Shown here: positions 1 through 6,255 of the stretch, piece after piece
How positions within the stretch are numbered: the first letter of the stretch is position 1
How the letters are laid out: each line of letters starts with the position of its first letter
Assembly (NCBI GenBank): GCA_036555705.1
Contig: DATBKT010000259.1
Location: 1 to 15,173 of the forward strand
Reading direction: 5' to 3'
Length of the DNA: 15,173 bases
Source: JARBAU01 sp029237525
Lineage (GTDB): Archaea; Thermoproteota; Nitrososphaeria; Nitrososphaerales; Nitrososphaeraceae
Position numbers and translations under genes: made by a program
The notes under the pieces: generated by a model
The model's database searches: none
What the model saw: only the letters and a program-made list of their open reading frames with translations
Told to the model about the DNA's origin: nothing

Positions 1-78
1 ATTCCCCTAAATTTAGTACAGTAGTATCGGATTCCGGCTAGTTTATCAATATCTGGAGATTCTAACACCAAACAATTC

Positions 79-142
79 GTTAGTTAACCACATAAAAAAG
101 TACTTGACACGACACATGACAAATAATGGTTATGTAACTAAC
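79..142. repeat. Imperfect inverted repeat downstream of radA
   Basis: GTTAGTTAACCA (79-90) pairs with TGGT...TAACTAAC (127-142) over 12 bp with a 4-nt bulge, around a 36-nt loop holding an A6 run (T6 on the radA strand). It lies 86-149 bp past the radA stop on its strand and may take part in ending that transcript. Confidence 0.4.
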
Positions 143-227
143 TTCTGCACAAGCTAATTAATAATTAATTAATATTGAATTTGATTTCTGGATATGTTGA
201 TTTGTAGCGTGCAAATAATAATGAGTT

Positions 228-1340
228 CTACTCGAATATTTCGTCTTTAGATACTTTCTTGCTACTCTTTTTTACATCTTCTATGTCATCAGTGCCTTTT
301 TCACTTACAGTAAATCTTACATCTGAGTAAGGATGATAGGGTGAATCTATCATCTTTGCTATTCTGTTCTCACCTGATTTTCGAAGATATATTCTATATG
401 TTGAAGCATGTCCTAAAACGTTTCCACCAGCTGCTTTTGTGGGATCTCCGAAAAAGGTATCTGGTGATGATTGGACCTGGTTAGTTATGACTATAGCAAT
501 ATTGTATATCTCTGAAAGTCTTATTAGCTTATGCAAAATCGAATTAAGTCTTTGTTGTCTGTCCGCCAACGTTCCCCTACCAGAAAATTCTGCTCTATGA
601 AGGGAAATTATACTATCTATTATAACCAATTTAGCCTTGAAATCATTGATATATTTACCCAAATCTTTTATTATTAATTCTAAGTGTGAACTATTGTATA
701 CTTTGCATACTGCAACACTTTTTAGCACATGTGTTGCATCAAAATCTCTCGCTCTAGCTATCTGGTTTAGTCTTTCTGGCCTAAATGTTCCCTCTGTATC
801 TATATATATTACATTGCTATCTAGTCCAGCTGCTTCTACAGGCTGCCTAGCTATTGCACACAATGTGTGACATATTTGCGATTTACCTGAACCAAATTCT
901 CCATAGAATTCTGTGACTGCTTGTGTCTCAATTCCTCCTAATAGCAACTCGTCTAGAACTTTGGAGCCTGTAGAGCAACGTAACATAGATCTTCTTTTCT
1001 CAAGAGCAGCATCAGCAGTTATGAATTCCTTTTCCAAGACATTAGAGTCTCTCAATAGCTTTTGTGCAGCCATAATGAACGCTGCCGCGCTATCTTTAGA
1101 AGCATTGATTTCTACAGCTAATTCATCTGCACTTGTCACGGCTAAATCCATCACTGAGATAATGCCCGCATCCTTCAATTTTTTTGCTGTCGTTGGGCCA
1201 ATTCCTTCAATATCTTGAATCTCTAAATCAATTGGAGATTCTGTACTTGGGTTCATTCTTATAATATCCTCATTAACATCCTCATTATTATTATTATTAT
1301 CATCAAATTCGTTTTCAATATGTGATTTCTTCTCTACCAT
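228..1340 (-). CDS. radA: DNA repair and recombination protein RadA
   Basis: Archaeal Rad51/RecA-family recombinase, which forms ATP-dependent filaments on single-stranded DNA for homologous pairing and strand exchange. Seen in the 370-aa product: an acidic Asn-rich tail (about 1-30), a helix-hairpin-helix region (about 42-80, with IEGIGPTTAKKL), an FxxA polymerisation motif (FITA, 106-109), Walker A GEFGSGKS (147-154), Walker B LVIIDS (238-243), and the L2/ATP-cap area with NQVQSSPDTFFGDPTKAAGG (287-306). Walker A has Ser where GKT is more usual; Ser is tolerated in P-loops. The length is slightly above the typical 320-350 aa because of the tail. The ATG at 1340 has no Shine-Dalgarno; an AT-rich TATA-like stretch at 1372-1383 is placed for a short leader. 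It stands alone, downstream of the aldo/keto reductase on the same strand with a 348-bp spacer. Confidence 0.97.
   Translation of the reverse strand: MVEKKSHIENEFDDNNNNNEDVNEDIIRMNPSTESPIDLEIQDIEGIGPTTAKKLKDAGIISVMDLAVTSADELAVEINASKDSAAAFIMAAQKLLRDSNVLEKEFITADAALEKRRSMLRCSTGSKVLDELLLGGIETQAVTEFYGEFGSGKSQICHTLCAIARQPVEAAGLDSNVIYIDTEGTFRPERLNQIARARDFDATHVLKSVAVCKVYNSSHLELIIKDLGKYINDFKAKLVIIDSIISLHRAEFSGRGTLADRQQRLNSILHKLIRLSEIYNIAIVITNQVQSSPDTFFGDPTKAAGGNVLGHASTYRIYLRKSGENRIAKMIDSPYHPYSDVRFTVSEKGTDDIEDVKKSSKKVSKDEIFE
1285..1302. repeat. ATT/AAT trinucleotide microsatellite in radA
   Basis: A run of about five ATT units, followed by ATC units, encodes the five consecutive Asn residues (residues 15-19) of the RadA N-terminal tail. 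It lies outside the HhH and ATPase domains, so length variation should be tolerated. Confidence 0.85.
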
Positions 1341-1371
1341 TTTTTTCTATTTTGTTTTATCTATGTACTGG

Positions 1372-1383
1372 TATTAATAATAT
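1372..1383 (-). promoter_or_regulatory. Putative TATA element of radA
   Basis: AT-only stretch (tattaataatat on the plus strand) centred about 37 bp upstream of the radA ATG. An archaeal TATA box here would start transcription about 10 nt before the ATG. Position and composition are the only evidence. Confidence 0.4.
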
Positions 1384-1395
1384 GGACACTGGCTT

Positions 1396-1410
1396 GGGGA
1401 GGGAGGGAGG
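1396..1410 (+). other. G-run with G-quadruplex potential
   Basis: GGGGAGGGAGGGAGG: four adjacent G-tracts (4,3,3,2) with single-A spacers, standing out in very AT-rich DNA. It lies 56-70 bp upstream of the radA start, just upstream of its putative TATA box. The G-rich strand is the radA template strand. Three full tetrads would need a G from outside the last tract, so two tetrads is the safer reading. Confidence 0.5.
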
Positions 1411-1519
1411 TAAGTAGCTAGCGACTATTACACAGTTAGATCTATGATGAATTGAATAGCTGAGTATCCCTATACCTCAGACCTTTCGATTAATCCTAAG
1501 TAAATATTTTGTATAAGAT

Positions 1520-1548
1520 GATTAGCATGTTAAACAAACATGCTGATC
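1520..1548. repeat. Inverted repeat, 12-bp stem with 5-nt loop
   Basis: GATTAGCATGTT (1520-1531), loop AAACA, AACATGCTGATC (1537-1548). All 12 positions pair, one of them as G-T. It can fold in RNA from either strand. It could be an mRNA 3'-end structure, part of a small RNA, or a protein-binding palindrome; the sequence does not decide. Confidence 0.7.
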
Positions 1549-1606
1549 TAATAGACCAACGACATCGTACGACGGCGTCATTTACCATCGTAGGTAAGAA
1601 GGTATG

Positions 1607-1630
1607 AGGGAACTCTAAACCGAGTTTCCT
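1607..1630. repeat. Inverted repeat, 9-bp stem with 6-nt loop
   Basis: AGGGAACTC (1607-1615) pairs with GAGTTTCCT (1622-1630) with one G-T, around loop TAAACC. It lies 59-82 bp past the aldo/keto reductase stop on that gene's strand and is the nearest stable hairpin, so a 3'-end stabilising or termination role is possible. Confidence 0.55.
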
Positions 1631-1688
1631 GTGCATAACACCCAACTATGTCAAATCACATGTTTGGTAATCCCACTTAGATTCAAGA

Positions 1689-2741
1689 TTATGATCTATA
1701 CTCGTCTCCACAATCGCCGATTCTCTCAAACAAGTTGTTTGATTTTTTACAGACATAATCTATGTCATTCAAATCCGATTTGTCCAAAATAAGATCAAAT
1801 ACTTGCTTGTTATCACTTATATGATCGACTATCCCAAGCCTTACACCTATAATAACCCCTGCCACTCCTGGCTTATCAAGAATGTAGCGAGTTGCTACAT
1901 TTGCTATGCTTACATTATGCTTTTGTGCGATCCTATTGAGATTTGATAGTAACTCTTGAAATAGTCTCCATCCACCCCAAGCGTCTATCATACGTTTGTA
2001 TTTACGCAAGCTCATTGTGTTTAACTCTGTGCCTAGCGGCTCTGCCCTTCCCAAATATCGTTCGGAGATCAACCCACCGCAAATAGTTCCGTATGCGAGG
2101 AGACTGATTCTGTGTGCAAGACAAAATGGTATCATTTTTACCTCTGGTCTCCTATCAATGATTGAATACTGAATTTGATTAGAGATAATTTTTAGATTCG
2201 AATCTGATATGATTTGTAGCCTTTCAGTATCAAAATTTGTAAGTCCAATATTCTTTATCAAGTGTTCATCCTTCAGATCGAATAGATATCTGAGTGCATC
2301 CATATAATACGGATTGTTATAGTCCCACCAATGGAACTGAAGCAAGTCCAAGGAGCTCACATTCATTTTGTGAATAGATCTTTCTATATTTTCTTTAGTT
2401 ATGGAACGAGTAATATGCATCGGCTGAGGCACCCATTTTGTTAAAGCTTGGATCGTATCCAACTCTTTGATGCCTCTCGACGTAGATAGTCTTCGTCTAA
2501 ATATACCTATGAAGTCTTCGGCTGGCCCGTAAATGTCTGCCAGATCCCAGCTTTTTAATCCTACATCATGATATTTCATCATGTCTGCTAGGGCCAACTC
2601 TTGATCTATATATCCGTGTCCACCTGCAACCTGCCACATACCATTAAGTATTTTGCATATTGCAAATTCAGGCGTGATGTATAGATAGTTCTTGTTAGTT
2701 TCATTCAATTTACATTCCCATCTTCTACACAAAACAACCAA
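1689..2741 (-). CDS. Aldo/keto reductase family protein
   Basis: Cytosolic NAD(P)H-dependent oxidoreductase of the AKR TIM-barrel superfamily, acting on a carbonyl or sugar/alcohol substrate that cannot be named from sequence. The family tetrad is visible: Asp66 and Tyr71 in SWDLADIYG, Lys102 in LTKW and His137 in LQFHWWD. The usual following Gly/Glu motif is present (GPAEDFIG), and so is a C-terminal cofactor-site segment (about 288-305, GVAGVIIGVR). The 350-aa length fits the family. The start is uncertain: the longest frame opens with TTG at 2741, with other TTG codons at 2732 and 2708 and no early ATG. A TATA-like ttataat element at about 2763-2770 on this strand predicts transcription from about 2740, so TTG 2708 with a short leader may be the real start. 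No cofactor or pathway genes lie nearby. Confidence 0.9.
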   Translation of the reverse strand: MVVLCRRWECKLNETNKNYLYITPEFAICKILNGMWQVAGGHGYIDQELALADMMKYHDVGLKSWDLADIYGPAEDFIGIFRRRLSTSRGIKELDTIQALTKWVPQPMHITRSITKENIERSIHKMNVSSLDLLQFHWWDYNNPYYMDALRYLFDLKDEHLIKNIGLTNFDTERLQIISDSNLKIISNQIQYSIIDRRPEVKMIPFCLAHRISLLAYGTICGGLISERYLGRAEPLGTELNTMSLRKYKRMIDAWGGWRLFQELLSNLNRIAQKHNVSIANVATRYILDKPGVAGVIIGVRLGIVDHISDNKQVFDLILDKSDLNDIDYVCKKSNNLFERIGDCGDEYRS

Positions 2742-2761
2742 ACAAAAAAATTTGACGCTAC

Positions 2762-2771
2762 CATTATAATC
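2762..2771 (-). promoter_or_regulatory. Putative TATA element of the aldo/keto reductase
   Basis: cattataatc on the plus strand (gattataatg on the coding strand), about 25 bp upstream of the longest possible start. The spacing fits archaeal transcription starting near 2740. Confidence 0.4.
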
Positions 2772-2908
2772 ATTTTTTTCTAAAATGAGAAATAAATATT
2801 AGAGGTAGAATCATCATTTATATTCCAACTTTTCACTTTTAGTTTCTAGCCGACATTTTAATGTTATTTTAATAGGGTAGTACATTGAATTCAAAATCAT
2901 AACGACGC

Positions 2909-2923
2909 TGTTGTTGTTGTTGT
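2909..2923. repeat. TGT/ACA trinucleotide microsatellite
   Basis: Five perfect units, tgttgttgttgttgt, in non-coding DNA upstream of the aldo/keto reductase. It is a second triplet tract in the window, separate from that in radA. Confidence 0.85.
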
Positions 2924-3292
2924 ACACCCATCAATATTCTCTAGCTAAAGTCAAAGAATGATATAATATCTGCAATGAAATAATCTGTCCCATGGTGTTA
3001 CAACAAATTTAATACTTGAAGATTGCTTTTAGATAGAGTATATCTGATTATTGGCATCTGTGTTGTATACATTCAAAAGGTATTTTTAAATAAATCATCT
3101 AAAAAATATTGTATTCCGCTAAGCTGCCAGCCGAAGTATACAAAAGCGTAACAAAGAAATGCATGTGGTTTCAAGATATGCTATGAGAGATAATAAGCTA
3201 TTTGAAATATAGAACAAATATAAGATTTAACATGACATAAAATACCTCCTAATGCAGATAAACCATACATTACAAGATTTACTGCCATACTC

Positions 3293-3550
3293 ATGAAAGG
3301 TAAAGGAATCATACTAAGGACTATTATAATTGTAATAACATTAGGGTTGTTAGTAATAACCATTGGAATTGGACACCAGTTAAATGCACTGGCGAAAGAA
3401 TATAAGAAAACACAGACCGTAACTCAGCTAAATAATTGTGGAAATTATATATTACCATCCAATGTAACCTGTTCTAATTCAAATTCTGAGATACAAGGAA
3501 ATCAGAATAACCTAAACACCATTGCTTTTTCGTTGCTTCCATTTCCTTAG
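3293..3550 (+). CDS. Small exported or membrane-anchored protein
   Basis: An 85-aa protein with a basic N-terminus (MKGKGIILR), a hydrophobic segment of about 20 residues (about 10-28) and LNALA before a hydrophilic mature part, consistent with a signal peptide or N-terminal anchor. The mature part carries two Cys (about 48 and 60) with intervening N-x-T and a run of Asn/Gln/Ser residues, ending in hydrophobic SLLPFP. My recollection is that short exported proteins with a similar CGN...C...IQG pattern occur in Nitrososphaerales; this is a resemblance, not a verified match. The ATG at 3293 sits just before the basic residues. A TATA-like tract (about 3232-3242, cataaaatac) fits a leader of about 30 nt. 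The minus-strand frame across 3181-3363 is not considered real. Confidence 0.65.
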   Translation: MKGKGIILRTIIIVITLGLLVITIGIGHQLNALAKEYKKTQTVTQLNNCGNYILPSNVTCSNSNSEIQGNQNNLNTIAFSLLPFP

Positions 3551-3563
3551 GATGGGCTTAGAT

Positions 3564-3577
3564 TAAAATATATAATG
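3564..3577 (+). promoter_or_regulatory. TATA element of the zinc-ribbon-like gene
   Basis: taaaatatataatg, centred about 30 bp upstream of the ATG at 3602. The spacing predicts a leaderless or nearly leaderless transcript, common in archaea, and supports this ATG as the true start. Confidence 0.6.
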
Positions 3578-3601
3578 CATACGTTGAATCAGCAATACTA
3601 G

Positions 3602-3784
3602 ATGGTGACATGTGGTTGCCGTTGTATAAAATGCAAGAATCAAAATCTCGAGAGCTACGAGTTTGTGGCGGAAGATGGTTTTGATGATATGCATCATACC
3701 TGTGTGTCATGCAATACTCATTTCAGTCACGTTGATGGTGAAGTATTTGTAACGTGCATTACATGTAACTATTCAATAGAATAA
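3602..3784 (+). CDS. Small Cys-rich zinc-ribbon-like protein
   Basis: A 60-aa cytosolic-looking protein with eight Cys and several His: C4, C6, C8, C11, then H31, H32, C34, C37, H40, H43, then C52, C55. Three CxxC knuckles (8/11, 34/37, 52/55) suggest at least one zinc ribbon using the first two knuckles about 22 residues apart; the third CxxC and the extra Cys/His could bind a second metal. The middle is acidic (EDGFDD). No catalytic domain is present. Small zinc ribbons usually mediate nucleic-acid or protein contact, but a specific role cannot be assigned. The start is well supported by the TATA box about 30 bp upstream. It follows the exported-protein gene by 51 bp but has its own promoter. 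Confidence 0.7.
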   Translation: MVTCGCRCIKCKNQNLESYEFVAEDGFDDMHHTCVSCNTHFSHVDGEVFVTCITCNYSIE

Positions 3785-4162
3785 GGTTTCGCAAACGCTA
3801 TTGTGTAGAATGAATTTACAATTTTACAATCTGTCATTATAAAATGGAAATCAAGTGGCCCTGGCTCGTCTATTCTTTTCTTGTTATTCTAAGTGAGTGG
3901 AACTATATCATATTATGTACGAATTCTGAATTTTCTAATATTTGATATAATCAGTGATCTTCAAGGATTATATTATCAAATATTATGATGGCCACAGTTA
4001 TCCTGTTTAGTTGTCAATAAAAGAGAATAATGTTCTGGATTTATTCTAATGATCGTAACGACAAGAATCAGATAGCAAAGCTTCGAATTCAAGTTGATCA
4101 CGAATCAGATTGTGCTAATTTACTTAATCAAGAAGTTTACTAATTATTTTTTTATGTTACTA
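3785..4162. other. Convergent intergenic region
   Basis: Contains the long inverted repeat and a T-run just before 4153. A 33-codon plus-strand ORF at 3843 (MEIKWPWLVYSF...) has its only TATA-like sequence directly abutting the ATG, which is too close, so it is not called. Confidence 0.6.
3936..3985. repeat. Long imperfect inverted repeat between convergent genes
   Basis: Left arm 3936-3952 (taatatttgatataatc) pairs with right arm 3966-3985 over 17 bp; the right arm has a 3-nt insertion (tat). The loop is 13 nt (agtgatcttcaag). It lies between the stop of the zinc-ribbon-like gene (3784) and the stop of the convergent CHRD gene (4163), so a bidirectional transcript-end structure or a small mobile-element remnant is possible. 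Confidence 0.75.
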
Positions 4163-4693
4163 CTATTTGAATATCTGTCCTATGATTTCCTCTTTTGAAT
4201 TCTGTTCTGGATAAACGTTCGCTCCATAAGCATCTCCAGATTTAATTATGTTCACAAGGTCTGAAATTTGTTTGCCTTTTAATGGGTCTTCCAACTGGCT
4301 AGCCGTGATACTACCTTGCATTAATGCTCCATTCTTTATCCAAGTTGGTGTTGCACATTTATACAAAATTGCTACAACTGGACCGGTTTCTACTTGATTG
4401 CCTTGACGTATATATGCCATAGTTAATTTATCCATATTCTGAATATCCACAGTATATCTCATAGTCTTTTGATCGCAGCTCAAGCTAAATTCGACAGTTC
4501 CATTACCTTTGGTATTCTTGGATGGAACTTCATTACTACCAGATAATTTCGCTGAAAGTTTTTCGTTTACTTGAGCAAAAACCAACATGGGGGAAAGACT
4601 GGTCAGCGTACTCCCTGCAATAATGGCTGGTATTAACGCAATAACTACTAATACCGTTGTCGAATTGATTGCATTTCTTAAACTCACAATCAT
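4163..4693 (-). CDS. Secreted CHRD-domain protein
   Basis: A 176-aa exported protein. Residues 1-41 form a signal peptide (hydrophobic about 13-40, MLVFAQ just before the mature part). The rest matches the CHRD domain first described in chordin: KLSAKLSGSNEVPS (45-58), GNGTVEFSLSCDQKTMRYTVDI (63-84), GPVVAILY (104-111), GDAYGANVY (153-161) and EEIIGQI (168-174). CHRD proteins are common cell-surface proteins of unknown biochemical role in Nitrososphaerota. The two His-containing signatures of the family are altered: HIH is YIR (94-96) and the VHT-like site is VYP (160-162). Two Cys in the mature part (73, 113) could pair. The ATG at 4693 is supported by an AT-rich TATA-like tract at 4719-4729 on this strand, placed for a very short leader. 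Confidence 0.85.
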   Translation of the reverse strand: MIVSLRNAINSTTVLVVIALIPAIIAGSTLTSLSPMLVFAQVNEKLSAKLSGSNEVPSKNTKGNGTVEFSLSCDQKTMRYTVDIQNMDKLTMAYIRQGNQVETGPVVAILYKCATPTWIKNGALMQGSITASQLEDPLKGKQISDLVNIIKSGDAYGANVYPEQNSKEEIIGQIFK

Positions 4694-4718
4694 TATGTAA
4701 TAATGGTTTATACTAGGA

Positions 4719-4729
4719 CAATATTAAGT
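4719..4729 (-). promoter_or_regulatory. Putative TATA element of the CHRD gene
   Basis: caatattaagt on the plus strand, centred about 31 bp upstream of the ATG at 4693, giving a predicted leader of a few nt. A second AT-rich site nearer the start (about 4708-4715) is too close. Confidence 0.4.
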
Positions 4730-4749
4730 CAGATATTATCTGTAATAGC

Positions 4750-5064
4750 ATGATCTATTTATTTGAGATAACTCCCGTCTAAATATTTGAAGATATAATT
4801 GACGAAAAATTTGAGATATTATTGTCAGAATTAACCTTGTCAAGCTTCGATATTCATAAAATTAACGTCGACAATGAAGTTTCCTGTGCAGATAATATAA
4901 AGGCAGTGGGTAATGAAATTACCAAAGCAAGTCCGACATCGATTGTTGTCAATTGGCATCACTTATAAAGAAATAACAAATGATGGTACACTTTTTTGAT
5001 TCATAAAATCTACCTTCATGCTGAAATACTTGCTAATAAGGGTATTATCGATTGTGATAAGTAA
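4750..5064 (+). pseudogene. Possible decayed gene with in-frame stops
   Basis: One plus-strand frame reads ATG at 4750 with 10 codons, TAA (4780), 61 codons with a plausible mixed composition (IFEDIIDEKFEILLSEL... to ...SIVVNWHHL), TAA (4966), four codons, TGA (4981), then WYTFLIHKIYLHAEILANKG... to TAA at 5062. The same frame keeps resuming after each stop, suggesting an eroded gene. The family is not recognised. Frames of about 60 open codons occur by chance in such AT-rich DNA, so this is weak. Confidence 0.2.
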
Positions 5065-5134
5065 CTCCAAATTAGTTGCGCGTGAGTAATATATTCAGAG
5101 AATTCTAGATGAAGAGATCAAGATAACAAATTGT

Positions 5135-5389
5135 CTAATTTATATTTCTTTTTATGTTTAATATTAGGTCTATAAAATTAAAGCATCGAATGGTGTTAAC
5201 AATGTTTATTAACGCGAGTAATTCGGAAAGAATTCGATCCACTGGATATTGATCTTCTCTGAGTGGATAATTAAAAACCATTAGCAATCGATTAATTACT
5301 ACAACATGCTCAATGTCGGTTTCTGCTAGGCGTCGATTAGTTAATATCCATTGTTGGAAAACAGGATTATAATAGTTCCAAAATTTCAT
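5135..5389 (-). CDS. Hypothetical protein, 84 aa
   Basis: Not recognised. The product opens with aromatic residues (MKFWNYYNPVFQQWILTNRR), followed by a likely helical stretch (about 28-40) and a hydrophobic Leu/Ile-rich C-terminal half (ILSELLALINIVNTI, about 59-73), with a basic end. There is no signal peptide and a single Cys. The ATG at 5389 is preceded by aggac, too close to act as a normal ribosome site. A TATA-like ttttaactatag lies about 43 bp upstream on this strand. The amino-acid mix is protein-like, but the length is only moderately above chance expectation. Confidence 0.4.
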   Translation of the reverse strand: MKFWNYYNPVFQQWILTNRRLAETDIEHVVVINRLLMVFNYPLREDQYPVDRILSELLALINIVNTIRCFNFIDLILNIKRNIN

Positions 5390-5489
5390 GTCCTGATTTT
5401 CAAAAACGTTCTATTGTTGCAAAGCTATAGTTAAAACCAACAATATGTGATAGATCCGCGAAGAATGTTGAACATCCAGTTTGTAAGAA

Positions 5490-5500
5490 ATGTATTTAAT
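5490..5500 (+). promoter_or_regulatory. Putative TATA element of the four-Cys exported protein
   Basis: atgtatttaat, centred about 43 bp upstream of the ATG at 5538, giving a predicted leader of about 15 nt. It favours ATG 5538 over the upstream in-frame TTG at 5520. Confidence 0.35.
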
Positions 5501-5537
5501 GAGGCTACTTGATGCTTAATTGTGGCGGCCATCGGTA

Positions 5538-5906
5538 ATGATACGAGGCAATAAACTAGTAGTTCTAATACTCATGGGAGTGCTTTTGTCATCAGCAGTT
5601 GCTGGTGCTATTTCATTTTACAATAGAGCACCTAGTACTAATAACAATAGTGATAGCATACCATTAATAAACTCACGACTTAATAGCGTGGTCAACTTTT
5701 GTTTGAAATCATTGCCAAAAGGATACGCTGCCTGTGATGGTCAATTAGGTCCTGCCGTCGATAAAATATGTTCGGACCACGCTGGCCAGCCTATAGATGC
5801 ATGCAGTGATGGGAAAGTTGCTCAATATTACAAAGTTAGAAGTACTGAAATCGCAAAGAATTCTACAATCTCAAACGGAATCAGAAACAAAACTAATAGT
5901 ACATGA
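5538..5906 (+). CDS. Small exported protein with four evenly spaced cysteines
   Basis: A 122-aa protein from ATG 5538; an in-frame TTG at 5520 would add six residues but is less likely. A basic start (MIRGNK) and a hydrophobic segment (about 7-26, VVLILMGVLLSSAVAGAISF) form a signal peptide or anchor. After a short Asn/Ser linker there is a compact domain with Cys spaced CX10CX11CX10C (NFCLKSL...ACDGQ...KICSDH...DACSDG), followed by a Ser/Thr/Asn-rich tail with N-x-S/T sites. The spacing suggests two disulfides outside the membrane. The family is not recognised. It is a single gene, with the next gene about 350 bp downstream. Confidence 0.65.
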   Translation: MIRGNKLVVLILMGVLLSSAVAGAISFYNRAPSTNNNSDSIPLINSRLNSVVNFCLKSLPKGYAACDGQLGPAVDKICSDHAGQPIDACSDGKVAQYYKVRSTEIAKNSTISNGIRNKTNST

Positions 5907-6255
5907 TGCCAATGCTGAATTTCAAATTTGATACAATACAGGTCTATTTGATTTATGATTTTTAAAGTCATGATGAGCTATAAACCAATCTCAGCTAACA
6001 TTATTAGCCAAATCATAATTTTCGTTGCTAGATAACATTCATTATGGATTTCTCTTGATATCATAGTAAATATGCTAGGTCAGTCAAGGATCGGATTTGC
6101 TTTAAACCTCCTATAGACTATTCAATCCACATTTTTCCTTAGTCTAGAGCAAGCCATCTTTGTAGAATCCAACTTCATAACATAATAAACTATATTTAAC
6201 TAAACAATATTATCAATTATATTCGAGATTACAATAGCTAAGACGTGACGACAAC
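5907..6255. other. Spacer upstream of the universal stress gene
   Basis: AT-rich with no ORF above about 20 codons on the plus strand. The last 70 bases hold the probable promoter of the stress gene, with an AT-rich tract at about 6188-6198 (actatatttaa). No stable hairpin was identified. Confidence 0.55.
6188..6198 (+). promoter_or_regulatory. Putative TATA element of the universal stress gene
   Basis: actatatttaa, about 63 bp upstream of the ATG at 6256, which would give a leader of about 35 nt. A second AT-rich tract (about 6210-6221) is nearer and cannot be excluded. Confidence 0.35.

Larger units (their letters stand above)
1341..1688. other. Spacer between the aldo/keto reductase and radA, hairpin-rich
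   Basis: No convincing ORF. It holds the radA promoter region and G-run, a 12-bp stem with a 5-nt loop (1520-1548), a CG-rich patch with the palindrome tcgtacga (1565-1572) and gacggcgtc (1571-1579), and a 9-bp stem with a 6-nt loop (1607-1630). The hairpins follow the 3' end of the minus-strand aldo/keto reductase and may shape its transcript end, although no clear T-run follows on the minus strand. Confidence 0.6.
2742..3292. other. Non-coding AT-rich spacer between divergent genes
   Basis: Separates the minus-strand aldo/keto reductase from the plus-strand small exported protein. It holds the promoter regions of both and the TGT triplet tract. One 28-codon minus-strand ORF (start near 2899) is within chance expectation. 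No RNA gene was recognised. Confidence 0.6.
4694..5134. other. Spacer between CHRD gene and 84-aa hypothetical
   Basis: Both flanking genes are on the minus strand. The stretch holds the CHRD promoter and the interrupted plus-strand frame described at 4750-5064. No RNA gene or long repeat was seen. Confidence 0.5.

Noticed and set aside
637..1218. Plus-strand open frames opposite radA (637-870, 913-1218)
   Set aside because: They lie antisense to a gene with complete RadA motifs and have no promoter or recognisable domain.
3181..3363. Minus-strand 60-codon frame with hydrophobic residues
   Set aside because: It overlaps antisense the signal peptide of the exported protein at 3293; its hydrophobicity follows from the complementary strand.
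3843..3944. 33-codon hydrophobic ORF
   Set aside because: The only TATA-like sequence abuts the ATG, and the ORF runs into the left arm of the inverted repeat.
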